DNA of 64,000 nt, taken from NCBI GenBank assembly GCA_027943335.1, contig BSBK01001294.1:124001-188000 (forward strand). The letters are read 5' to 3'. The DNA comes from Chamaecyparis obtusa (Eukaryota; Streptophyta; Pinopsida; Cupressales; Cupressaceae). Each line of letters starts with the position of its first letter. The first letter of the stretch is position 1. This document shows, one piece after another, positions 45,310-58,015 of the stretch. A program made the position numbers and the translations under genes. The notes below the pieces were generated by a model. It ran no database searches. It worked only from the letters and a program-made list of their open reading frames with translations, and was not told where the DNA came from.

Positions 45310-47193
45310 TTATATCTCAGCAACTGGACCTGCTCTTCGTTTAATAGAAGCAATCTTCACAAGATGATTATAACTTCCTTTTTCCTTGAAAAGCTGGGCA
45401 AAATGAGGCTTGCAATACAGTATACCTTCTAGCGCAGCATAATTTGAAGGGCTGATCGAACAACCCCCATGAGAGCACTTGAAACAGGACTTGTGGTACG
45501 ATGAACCTTCAACAGTGACCTGACAAGCAAGGAATGAATATAACGTAAGAAAATAGAAGAGCAAAGTGACTATTAAGTTCGTAATGACTTGTTCAATTTC
45601 ATATCAAACACAATTCTCGCTCAGCCTTGAGCTGAAAACAACTAGCTGCAAAACGTCACTTTAACAAATTTGTAGCTTTAGAGCGAGCATCTACGCCCAA
45701 CAAATGCTAGATGGATTACAGATTTTAATTCAGCATGGCAGGTACCAATTATAATGATAAAGATGATTCTTAAAATACTTCGTAGATGGAAACCCAACCT
45801 CTTAAGTTGTCTACCCTTTTATTTGAGATGGTTATTGTGTTTGAGCTGTTCCATTGCACAATTCATTCGTTGCTACTTATTGTGCACTTGCGAATGTAGA
45901 TTGTGGAATCAAATAGAAACTCTCAAGCTTCCCAAATAAGTCATCAGGAGTAATTCATCAGGGGTCTAACTGGCAAAAGTGGGAATTTCAACTCCAAAGA
46001 ACAAACCCTAACCATCAAAACTCGTTAAAAAACACAAAAATTACCTGATAAATTGATAATATATCTAATAGATATGAACTCGTCAATTCTTTCCTGAGAA
46101 TTTTAGTTCACTCAACTGTAAAGGATACCATGCTACAGCCAGTTCAAATAGGAAGATCAAAATGCTAGATAATATATAGGGTGGGTTTCTTAGCTTGTTT
46201 TATGCCTTTTGCTGGATTGGTCTTCCATCTGTTTTTTATACTGATTCCTCTGTACTTTCGGAAAAAAAAAGCGGTTCAAATGTTCAAAGGAAGAAACCAA
46301 ATAATTGATAACGGACAAAAAACCAACCAGTATTTGCATTATCAGCTTACTAGTTAGTTTTTAGTTTTTTTAATTTGAAAACAGACAACTCTGGGCTTAT
46401 TAAAATTCAAACGAAGAGAGCTATCAACAAAAGGACTAGAGGGTTAGTTAATTCTTTACCTTCTCAAGAGGGTATGCTGTTTTACCACAGGTGGCACATT
46501 TGTCTTGAGTGCCAGAGAACATGGTAGAAATCCTGCTAGGAGATCTCGTCTGTAAAAGAACAGTCATGAATCAGAACTTGGAATCATTCCTTTCACAAAT
46601 AGCATAGTGCAACCGTAATATTTCCCCATTGTGACTTAAATGAAATCGTTTTCATCAAAGAATCGTCGTTTTCAAATGTATATTTCTCTCTTCTTCCCCA
46701 ATTTAATTGAAGATTCCTTATGCATGTTAGTTACACATTGTTCTTTGTCTGCCTATGTTGATTGCGTTTCATCACCTGTAACCATTTACTATGGCGACTA
46801 AAATTTTAATACTTATGTATCATTCCAAAGACTTCCAATACTTCAAACTCAGGAAATAATTCTCCAAGAGAAGAGAAAAAAAATACCATCTCAGGTTGAA
46901 TATTGTCCACTGATTTGCTTGATTTTGCTGTCAAAAACAAGTCGAGCGGTTAATGAAAAACCCACTATAGGAATCAAAAGATTGAAAATAGACAACTATA
47001 CCAACAATATCATAATACTTATCGCCGGAGAAAGACAAACAAATGAAATAGTTCTGTTCCAGAATTAAATATCGTTAAAGATAGATCTCTCACGGGACTG
47101 AAAATTCTTGGTGTAGTTCCCGGACTCTCTGAAAAGCTGTTCAAAGTGAGGTTTGCAGCAAAGAACTCCCTCCATTGATGAGTAACTACTCAA
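45310..47193 (-). CDS. Plant LIM-domain protein (WLIM/PLIM family), exons 2-5; exon 1 not found
   Basis: Four minus-strand exons with GT/AG borders and consistent phase: 47193-47094 (100 bp), 46927-46887 (41 bp), 46549-46460 (90 bp), 45519-45310 (210 bp, stop included). Exon 2 encodes the end of LIM1 (SSYSSMEGVLCCKPHFEQLF). Exon 3 is a short linker. Exon 4 starts LIM2 (TMFSGTQDKCATCGKTAYPLEK). Exon 5 completes it (VTVEGSSYHKSCFKCSHGGC, then YCKPHFAQLFKEKG) with a 21-residue basic tail. Zinc ligands of LIM2 are all present. Plant proteins of this family have two LIM domains and bind and bundle actin filaments, with some found in the nucleus. No stop or frame break, so it is probably a working host gene. 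Exon 1, the start codon and first half of LIM1, was not found up to 49020. Confidence 0.9.
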
Positions 47194-47651
47194 CTGCCAA
47201 GAAAAACGAATTGTCAAGGAAAACAGCAGGTGAAATTACAACCAAATATCATCTAAAAATGTTAATGTTCTCCTTAATTATGAAAGTGATACAGTGGGAC
47301 GGACCAAGCAGTATTATGTGAAGCTACAATATTACCCTGTTTTACCCCTTTTAGATATTCGATAACAGAGGCGTAACCCTTTGACTTGAGGGACCGAAAT
47401 ATGGAACTTGAACTGATTCCCAGATGTATACACGGATTGAGCAGGGGAGAATTTAGTTGAAGACAAAACTTTCTCAGCATGTAGTACTACACTGCACAGT
47501 AACGCTTCAATTGACTAATTGAAATCAAACCAAGAGTCTATGTATCTAACGTGTAACATGTACCAAAGACCACCAAAGCACCGACATACAATGATCAAAC
47601 AATGGACAGATGAAGTTAGTGAAACTTTCATTGAGTTGTTAAGCTATTGAT

Positions 47652-47713
47652 GCTCAAGGATCAGAGAAGCGAAGCCTATTGAGCTCAAGGATCAGAGAAG
47701 CCAAGCCTATTAG
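47652..47713. repeat. 31-bp tandem duplication
   Basis: Two adjacent copies of a unit starting GCTCAAGGATCAGAGAAG and differing at two positions. It lies upstream of LIM exon 2. Confidence 0.9.
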
Positions 47714-47998
47714 GACTCTTAATTCAAAGCTTGGCTGCAGAAAATTTTCCGGCAGAGGATACACTGCAGCTGGAGACAGGGAGTTGCGATTAATTGCAAG
47801 GAAAATTAGTTGATAAAATCCAAAGTAGTCTCACCCCGACATACCCCACAAAGGATTTTTTCTAACCAATAGGCCATCCAATCAAGAAAGAAGACTTCAG
47901 ATATTCACCCTTATAGGAGAATTCTAGAACCACTTTTTTCAAGAGGAAACACCCTTACGTTTTTTTAATATTTATGATACACCATTTCACAATAGACA

Positions 47999-48157
47999 GC
48001 ATGTTTGCTGAATCGAAAAACTTCTCTAGATGGAAAAAAACCAACTTTTATAAGAAATAAACAAGTGATTAATGAGAAAGGATGCTTGCTGAATGGAAAA
48101 CCTTCTCTTGATGGGCAAACACCAATTTTAATAGGAAATAAAGAAAGTGATTAATGG
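47999..48157. repeat. About 80-bp diverged tandem duplication
   Basis: Both units contain TTGCTGAAT, AAAACxTTCTCT, GATGG and a GAAATAAA...GTGATTAATG end. Roughly four fifths of the positions agree by eye. Confidence 0.75.
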
Positions 48158-49479
48158 GTCTCTAAATTCATTGATAAAAGCTAGATTCTAATTGTGCACC
48201 TAAAGCCACTGTTACCTCCAAGTTAAAGACATGATGAGAATCGTAACACAAAGTGAACCCACAGAACAGAACGCACCAGGACTAGTACAGTTTACTCGCA
48301 TTGGGCCTAATGCCATAGTTTAAGTATGTTTTCTTATGCATTAGCCTCCGAACAGCTATAATTGGCTAATGTCCACAAATAGAATTTTCAATCTCACACA
48401 AGAATTTAACACTACTTAGCCAGACAGGCAACGGGCTAGATTCTAGACACAAACGGTCGTTGAGATGCAGTCTAGACACTTAACGCAATGATGATCCAGG
48501 CTCAAAACCAAGCACATATGTTACTCGGGTTTAAGACAACATCAAATCAATTAGGGCAACCCGCTTGCATGGTACATAGACATGAGACCATTAGCTCATT
48601 AGAGTTCCCAGACTATGGTTATTCCCTGGGTCAATTGTATTGCTTGCCAGCAACCAGCATATAACTTTAGACAGACACGTAAAAATAATGACAAATATAA
48701 TTAAGCTTGAACCCATAAAATAATAATAATAATAATTCATCATACGCTCAAGAACTGCATGTTTTTGAAAGTCTATTATCTAATTTGTTAGTTTTATAGG
48801 CCACGTGATTGTTTTCCTGAGCCATATTACCTTGCCTTCTGCTCTGAACTTGGACAGAATAATGTGTAGCGTGTGTTCGTGTTCTGGGCCTCATCAGTTC
48901 ATAATCAAGCTGACAAACTCAATTGGTGGGCGTGGCAGATAAGGTTGGGGGATTGAAAGATAAAATTGATGGTAAATTCTCATGACTGCCAAGCACAAAT
49001 TTGATAAATAAGAACCTTACAAAAATTATATGGCCGTTCAACTTGAACTAGTTCATATCAGCTCCGGTGTGAAATGGAAAGGTGGAGATGCTCAAAAGAG
49101 GCAGGGAATAAAGAGTTTTTTATTTTTGTTCGTCTGGGACGGTAAAATCAGAAAAACCACTTTATTTTTCTATTGCGGTGCGTATAAGGGCAACAGAACC
49201 ATATATGCTGGTATTATGGCTAATGCTGCTCTCTCCAGTTTATTTAACAAGGGAACTGATGAGATTCATGTAAGGCAGAATGCTTGATTGATGGGGCCAG
49301 CTGTTCCACAAGCTATTTTTAACCTTGCAGACGTCAATTTAATCTGTTCTGTATTAGTAGATCTATATCTCTATCCTTTGAGATTTGAACCTGTACCCTC
49401 TTGCTCAGCTAGCTCTATAACTATATTTCCTCAAGATTTGAACCTGTCCTCTCTTCCATCAGTTGCTGATGTGTTTTAG

Positions 49480-49676
49480 AGCTGGACTAGCTTGGATACT
49501 TTGTAAATTCATTGTATAAGGCCGCAATCTGGAAGGCCTCACAATCGAGTATGTTGAATGAAATTTTGTTTTTTGAAGAATTATAATGTTGTATTCCGCT
49601 GTGCTTGTTGTTGTCATAACTAGCAGTGTAGGCTTGGACTATCCATTATTGGATCCTCCATCCCTGCCCTGCGTCA
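49480..49676 (+). repeat. Diverged LTR 3' end of the C/D retrotransposon family
   Basis: The segment contains GAGCTGGACTAGCTTGGAT, then AAGGCC...GGAAGGCCT, TTGAATGAAA and the ending GGACTATCCATTATTGGATC...CTGCGTCA. The same words occur in the same order in the minus strand of the C and D LTRs. The end CTGCGTCA corresponds to C's CTGTGTCA. It lies in the opposite orientation to C and D. The start is not clear, so it may be a solo LTR or a fragment. Confidence 0.7.
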
Positions 49677-49947
49677 CAATGAAGGAAAGGGAAAACATGG
49701 AGGTGTCATGTAAAGAAATATAGAATATGAAAATATCAAGGAGGTAGTACTTTGAAGCCTTAATTGTAGATAAAGAGAAATTAGGAGAGGAAACATTGAT
49801 ACTTGTATCAGGGATGAGGTTGATGCTGCAATCAATCTTGGCTTCTTTCTCAAGATTTGACTATTAAATCATTTCATTTTAAATGCTTTAGTAAACTATT
49901 TTCTACTTATTGGGCCTTGCAAGTGGATTATTCACCAAATCAAGAAT

Positions 49948-50184
49948 GGCAACTGCTAAGCTCCCTATAAAATGCACCAAAGATTAAAAAAAAAATGTCA
50001 AAACATTTTTTTTTTCTAGATTCACGAAAATACAATAATGTTTTTTGATTTTTTTTGTGGTTTTCAACCACAAAATATGCAGATCATGAAGAACAGATGG
50101 TGAAAATTTCGTGAAAATATGTTTTGTTTTCCATTTTTTGAAATTTGGTCAATGATGCATTTTGTAGGGAGCTTAGCCATGCCC
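49948..50184. mobile_element. 237-bp Mutator-type MITE with 9-bp target duplication
   Basis: Terminal inverted repeats of about 29 bp: the left end reads GGCAACTGCTAAGCTCCC and the reverse complement of the right end reads GGGCATGGCTAAGCTCCC. The match continues into a shared AAAATGCA. It is flanked by perfect 9-bp direct repeats ATCAAGAAT (49939-49947 and 50185-50193). Nine-base duplications point to the Mutator superfamily. The interior is A/T-rich with no coding capacity, so it would need a transposase in trans. Confidence 0.85.
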
Positions 50185-50193
50185 ATCAAGAAT

Positions 50194-52057
50194 TTGGAGT
50201 TAAGTAGAGGGAAATAAAAAGAAAATTGTCAAATTTTTCACCTAGTCTACATTGGTGTGGTGTACTTAGGCAACACAATGTGTTACACAATGTCAGAGAT
50301 AATATGAGAGTATGTGTGTTCTAGAAAATAGAGCTCATAACTCGTGATACACATCACTGGGACAAGTTTTCAATATCACAAAAAATCATTATTTTGGTGG
50401 TACTCTAGATTGAGAATTCTGAATTTGGATTGTATTGGCATCTTCACTATTTGTAGATTATCAATCTCAGCCCACACAATCATTTGTCATGATTTAGATT
50501 GGACAACTTATAATAGTTTCCAAGCATATTCATTAAGGTGTAACAATGTAGCATGTAAAGAGGAAAAGAAGTATAGATCCATGCAACACTCACCATATGG
50601 ATCAATAGTGTCAAAAAGAAGAACTTGGCTTCTCTTTCTTTTGTTTCTCCCATGGTTGTTTTTGTTGTTTGTGATATAGTTCTCTCTTCTTACACTTTGA
50701 GGTGGAGAAAGTGGTAGAAAATATGATACATTGAGTTCTAAATTTGTTGCTGGTTGGGTCTTGTTTCCTTTGGATACTATTAATTAAGTGGTTTCTTGAT
50801 AGTTAGTCCCCTTATAATATCAATGTTGCATTATATTTTGGACTTTCTACTTGATTTTTCACTCTTGGTTGTTTAGTTTATTGGGATTGTGTGGTGATCC
50901 CTACTCCCACCATTTGATTTGGATAGAAAAATTTATAATTATGAATGCAATTCTCTCTGTTTCATTAATATATTGACACTTTCAATATTTTTCCAAAAAC
51001 AAGATAAATAAAAAATAAAAATAAAAGGCCCAAAAATGTTTTTCTCAATTTATAACGAATGTGGGTGTTCAACCTTTTATCCTTATATTGGTGCCTAATG
51101 CTACAACAAAAAATTGAACTTAAATAAAGCCCTAACATTGGTATAAGTGCTAAATTATTAGATTCCTTTTTTTTAAGATACCTCGCCCTTTTCCATGAGA
51201 GATAATGTGTGGACCATGGATGGATTAGAGAAGGCTTGGTTGTCCGTGGGGAGTTCATCTAGAAAATAAAAAATCCTTGTCCTCATGAAAGGTTGCTGGT
51301 TCGACATGAGTTCCACCTAGGGGCTAGGGTCCAGAGAGACTACCAAGGTAACTCAAGAGTAGGAGCTATGTGATGATACTCTCCAGCACGTGTCTTAGGA
51401 TTCCCTCAATCAACCTTGTGGTTTTCCTTTGGTATAGTGTGGTGTCTTATGACATCCCATGTGCATCCTTGTGATATGTTGTATATATTCTTTCGGCATA
51501 TGATATGTCATGTTTGGTCTTCTTGTGCTTTCCTTTGATGTGTTTTTTTGTGCTTTCTTGCTTGATGTGGGGCCTTATGTCATCTCCTAGCTTAGGGGAG
51601 TGGGCCTCAATGTTCCACTTGGTTGGGTGGAAAATATTTTTCCATTGAGATTTGTAATTTTGGTTCGTGGATCTTGGATGATTTTTGCAACATTCTCACA
51701 TCTTCACTGTATCTTTATATTAGCTTCTTGATAGATGATCATTATTGTAATTTGAAACACATGATGTAAAGGATTTTGACATTGTAAATATATGCTCTTG
51801 TAAATGATTGTAACCATGCTATGGATTTATACTGATGATCATTGTGATGTAATATTAGATGGATTGATCATGTATTTGATAGATTAATCTCATATGGATT
51901 TAATAAATAGATATAGCATTATTAATCTAATATTTCCATTTTATGTTTAAGTCGTATAATTGTTTATGCATTGCTAGGTGTGATGTCATAACCTAAGAGG
52001 ACATGGTGTTGTTATTGAATTTTTTTTAACATGATATACTGTTAAGTGATTGTAAAT
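50194..52057. other. No gene recognised
   Basis: This holds the second copy of the dispersed repeat (about 50990-51160). Frames at 50344-50679 and 50965-51258 show no domain. A GGTTCGACATG word near 51299 resembles an RNA polymerase III B box, but no convincing A box or poly-A tail supports a SINE. Confidence 0.4.
50990..51160. repeat. Dispersed repeat, copy 2
   Basis: Matches 41490-41660 in the same orientation, with the shared ATCCTTATATTGGTGCCTAAT-like core. Divergence suggests an old repeat. Confidence 0.6.
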
Positions 52058-52555
52058 TGAAAGGAAAAATCAAATGAGCAAGGAAATAATGTAATCCAAG
52101 AGAGTTTGAATATGAAGAAAGTGTTACCATGAGAAGTGCAATAACTTGGAGAAGTCACCCAAAAGCCAACAAAGGAGACGAGATATTTTGAAAGGGGAAA
52201 AGTAAAGAAAAACCCCTTGTGAATTATTATAAATGAGGCACAAGCCTAAGAAAGAGAGAGGGAGCGATAGCTCATTTACAATAATATCAATAGTTAAAGA
52301 ATGAGAGAGGAGAATCTCTTAAATGGAGATGAGTGAGGAGTTACAAAAGTAACTCACAAATCTATGAATGCCACCATCATAATAGGTGTGTGCAAAGTGC
52401 CAACATCCTCTTAAGGAGGATAAACTATTTTACTTATCAAAGGAATTACAAAAATTATGACTTGTCCTCACACTTGCACTAGAGGAAAAACAAGTTGTAG
52501 GGATTCCTTGGAATATCCCTTATTTAATACAACCAAGGAAATATTGATTTTATAA
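52058..52555 (-). repeat. 3' LTR of deleted copia element
   Basis: TGAAAGGAAAAATC at the left end. The first 360 bp align with 54901-55265. The extent to 52555 is inferred from the position of the polypurine tract, not from alignment. Confidence 0.65.
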
Positions 52556-52580
52556 CCCCCCCCCCCCCCCCTCCCCTTAA
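52556..52580 (-). other. G-rich polypurine tract of deleted copia element
   Basis: On the minus strand AAGGGGA is followed by an uninterrupted run of 16 G (52571-52556). It lies about 70 bp after the end of the RNase H frame, the right place for the plus-strand primer. Unbroken G runs of this length are unusual even for PPTs. Confidence 0.65.
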
Positions 52581-52649
52581 TATTTACTTGGGGAGTTTAC
52601 ATCAACGGGTTGCAACCCCAAATTTTTACAATGAAATTGAAATTTCTCT

Positions 52650-53400
52650 CTAGAAAGAGGCTTTGTCAAAATATATGCTACTTGATCTTCCCCTTACAAT
52701 AGAGGAGAGGCACTTGGTTGTCTTCAACTTGTTCTCTAATGAATGTTGTAGAGCAATATACTTTTTCCTTGCATGATAAATAGGATTTTTAGCTAGAGCA
52801 TTGGCACTTTGGTTGTCACCATATAATGGTGTAGGATCTTGTTCAGGTAGACCCAAATCTTCAAGTAATCTTCTAAGCCATAAATCTTCTTTAGAGGCAT
52901 TAGTACACACCTTATATTCAACTTCAGTAGAGAAAAGAGAAATAGAATGTTCTTTTTCACTTTTACAAGAAATGGCACCTGAACCAACAAAGAAACAATA
53001 ACCACAAGTGCATTTCCCATCCTGGGGATCTTCTCCTAAATCTAAATTAGTAAATCCTTTTAAATAAAAATAAAAATTTGCATCATAAAATAAACCCATA
53101 TTAATATTTCCTTTAATATGTCTCAAAATTCTTTTGGCAACTTTAAAGTGAGTTTGCTGAGGTTTAGACATAAATCATGAAACTAAACCAACACTATAAG
53201 CAATATCTGGTCTAGTAAGAGTTAAATAATTCAAACTTCCTACTAGTTGTCTATATAAAGTACCATCCAAAAATGGAGTTTTCATATCAATCATCAACTT
53301 AGTTCCTAATTCACATGGAATGGAAACATGAGTAGCATCATTCATCTTAAATTTTTTTAGAAGATCTTGAGCATATTTATGTTGTGAGAGAAAACTAACC
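52650..53400 (-). pseudogene. RNase H end of deleted copia polyprotein
   Basis: Frame 53171-52650 reads FKVAKRILRHIKGNINMGL, a DLGEDPQDGKCTCGYCFFVG block (from D-x-D/S-x-K-S-T-S-G-Y), ISLFSTEVEYK (from SSTEAEYI) and LYGDNQSANALAKNPIYH. The reading frame is shifted against the RT frame at about 53400. The remaining catalytic residues are partly replaced. Confidence 0.82.
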
Positions 53401-53417
53401 TTAGGGGTTTGCCAAAT

Positions 53418-54850
53418 TTAGATTCCGAAGAAGTAAAGTAAAATCCCTAAATTAGTCATTAGGAATTTTTGATTAAGTTGAAACTTAATATCAGAAATTA
53501 AAGTATTTGAACTTGAAGTAAGAATCAAATCATCTACATAGAGAATAATAATGACAATATCATCATGAGTATGTTTAATATAAAGATTAGGATCATTTTT
53601 TCTTCTAACAAAACCTTGAGAAATGAAGAAAGCATTAATCTTGGAATACCATTCTCTAGGAGATTGTTTGAGACCATAAATATGTTTTTTCAACTTACAA
53701 ACTAAATGTTCATTGCCTTCTTTAAAAAAACTGGGAGGGTGAACCATATAGATTTCTTCATGCAAATCACCATTTAAAAATGAACTTTTAACATCCATTT
53801 GGTGAATAGGCCAATTCATTTTAGAAAATAAAGAAAGAACAAGTTTGATGGTAGGAATTTCAGCAATAGAAGAAAAAGTCTCATTATAATCTAATCCTTT
53901 AATTTTAGAAAAACCTCTAGCTACTAGTCTAGCTTTAAAATTACTAATTTCATTATTGGCATTTAAATTTATTTTATATATCCATTTGCATGAAACCAAA
54001 TTTTTACCATGAGGCAAAGGAACTAAATCAGAAGTTTGATTAGAAATTAAAGTGTCATATTCCTCTTGCATGGTTTTTTGCCAATGAGGTTGAAGTTTAG
54101 CTTGTTCATAAGACTTAGGATCATTAGAATTCATAATAGATGACATTAAAGGGTAATTGAAATAATTAATTCTCCTAGGTTTAAGTCCACCAATCCTAGT
54201 TAAATAATCATCACTTTCATCAAGTAAATTCTTAAACCATCTAGAATTTCTCTTAGAAGTAACTAAATGATCACTAAAAGGGGAATCATGAGGAGTAGAA
54301 GTAGTATTATCATCACCATCATTACTAGAAGAAATATAAAAAAGATGCATTAGGAGTAGGTTTTAGAGAAGGAGGTTGGTCCTCCACAAGCACAAATTTA
54401 CTTCCACTAAATTCTAGATCTTGAACTTTGGAGCAATCATGGATGCCATTTTCTGCAATACACACATCTCTTACAACTTTGACTTTATTAGTAAGAGGAT
54501 TATAAACTCTATAACCTTTAGTGTGTTTATCATACCCAACAAATATACAAGGAGAAGATTTAGCATCTAATTTTTCCTTTTTGCTTTAGGTTTATGAATA
54601 TAAGCTCAATAGATCCAAATATCTTCACATTTTAAAGATTGGGCTTCCTACTAGACCAAGCCTCTTCGGGATTTATATTTAAGATTTTAGTAGGAGTCCT
54701 ATTAATTAAATGTGTTGTACAATCCATAGCTTCATTTTCTTTAACAAGTGTAAATCAAATCTTGTAACACAAAGAGTTAAGAAAATGAGTTGCAACCCTC
54801 TTCTCAAAAAAAATATCTCCAAACAAGGTGATCTGCACTAAATGGTAACC
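53418..54850 (-). pseudogene. Integrase C-end and RT of deleted copia element
   Basis: The 310-codon frame at 54350-53418 contains CKWIYKINLNAN, FKARLVARGFSKIKGLDYNETFS, QMDVKSSFLNGDLHEEIYM, YGLKQSPREWYSKI and the catalytic LYVDDLILTSS. The RT is nearly complete. Upstream, 54850-54360, degenerate frames give the integrase end (RTPTKILNI, EEAW, a KIFGS block). The RT resembles but differs clearly from the copia element at 10524. Confidence 0.88.
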
Positions 54851-54900
54851 TTCATCAATATTCACTCAAAACAATGATTAGTAACCAAGATTTGATACCA

Positions 54901-55265
54901 TGAGAGGAAAAATCAAATGAGAAAGGAAATAAAGTAATCCAAGATAGTTTGAAGATGAAGAAAGTGTTACCATGAGAAGTGCAATAACTTGGAGAACTCA
55001 CCCAAAAGCCAACAAAGGAGACAAGAGATTTTGAAAGGGGAAAAGAAAAGAGAAACCCCTTGTGAATTATTATGAATGAGGCACAAGCCTAAGAAAGAGA
55101 GAGAGAGGGAGTGATAGCTCATTACAATAACATCAATAGTTAAAGAATGAGAGAGGAGCATCTCTTAAATGGAGATGAGAGAGGAGTTACAAAAGTAACT
55201 CACAAATCTATGAATGTCGTCATTCATAATAGGTGTGTGCAAAGTGTCAACATCCTCTTAAGGGT
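54901..55265 (-). repeat. 5' LTR of deleted copia element (probably truncated)
   Basis: It starts TGAGAGGAAAAATC next to the primer site. It matches 52058-52418 with about 90% identity by eye, and similarity ends at CTCTTAAGG (55265). Confidence 0.78.
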
Positions 55266-55559
55266 ATGTGCAAGATCATGAGGGGCCAAAAAGTGGCGAT
55301 GTGAAAAACATTCACTTTTCACTCGTCCAAAAGCGCATGAAAGTGCTTGTTGACTTTTTAGTAGGCCTGGGTGTCAGTACACCTAGGCAAACCTGCCACC
55401 AAAGCACAGGCCTAATCGGGTACCTGATAATATTGGGTACCCAATAACTATGGCATAAATCCAAAACCCACGAGCCCTTTTCCTCATTTCCTTGCGCGAT
55501 TTTTAGATACCCGATATATTTTCGGATACCTGATATTAGAAACAACAAATTCAACTCCA

Positions 55560-58015
<2,456 letters not shown>

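Larger units (their letters stand above)
47194..49479. other. Upstream or intron 1 region of LIM gene; two local duplications
   Basis: No exon with the expected first-LIM motif (C-x2-C ... YHKxCFxC) was found here on the minus strand. It holds a 31-bp perfect-length tandem duplication (47652-47682 and 47683-47713) and a diverged duplication of about 80 bp (47999-48077 and 48078-48157). The plus-strand frame 49030-49287 has no recognisable domain. Some of 48900-49479 may belong to the diverged LTR that ends at 49676. Confidence 0.45.
52058..55265 (-). mobile_element. Internally deleted Ty1/copia element
   Basis: Direct repeats at 52058-52418 and 54901-55265 flank about 2.5 kb that encodes only the end of integrase, RT and RNase H on the minus strand. 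Gag, protease and most of integrase are missing. A TGGTATCAAATC primer site borders the right LTR (54889-54900). On the left, a purine tract on the minus strand (AAGGGGAGGGG..., 52556-52580) suggests that the 3' LTR really extends to 52555. In that case the right LTR is missing about 140 bp and was cut where the next unit starts near 55265. I found no matching target duplication. Confidence 0.8.

Noticed and set aside
49030..49479. Plus-strand frames as possible LIM exon 1 or a new gene
   Set aside because: Wrong strand for the LIM gene, no zinc-ligand pattern, and part of it probably belongs to a diverged LTR.
51270..51340. Possible tRNA-derived SINE (GGTTCGACATG resembles a B box)
   Set aside because: No A box at the right distance, no poly-A or poly-T tail, and no target duplication seen.
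55400..55540. GGGTACC / GATACCCGATAT near-palindromic words as transposon ends
   Set aside because: I found no matching inverted end or target duplication downstream of the seven-exon unit up to about 59,000.
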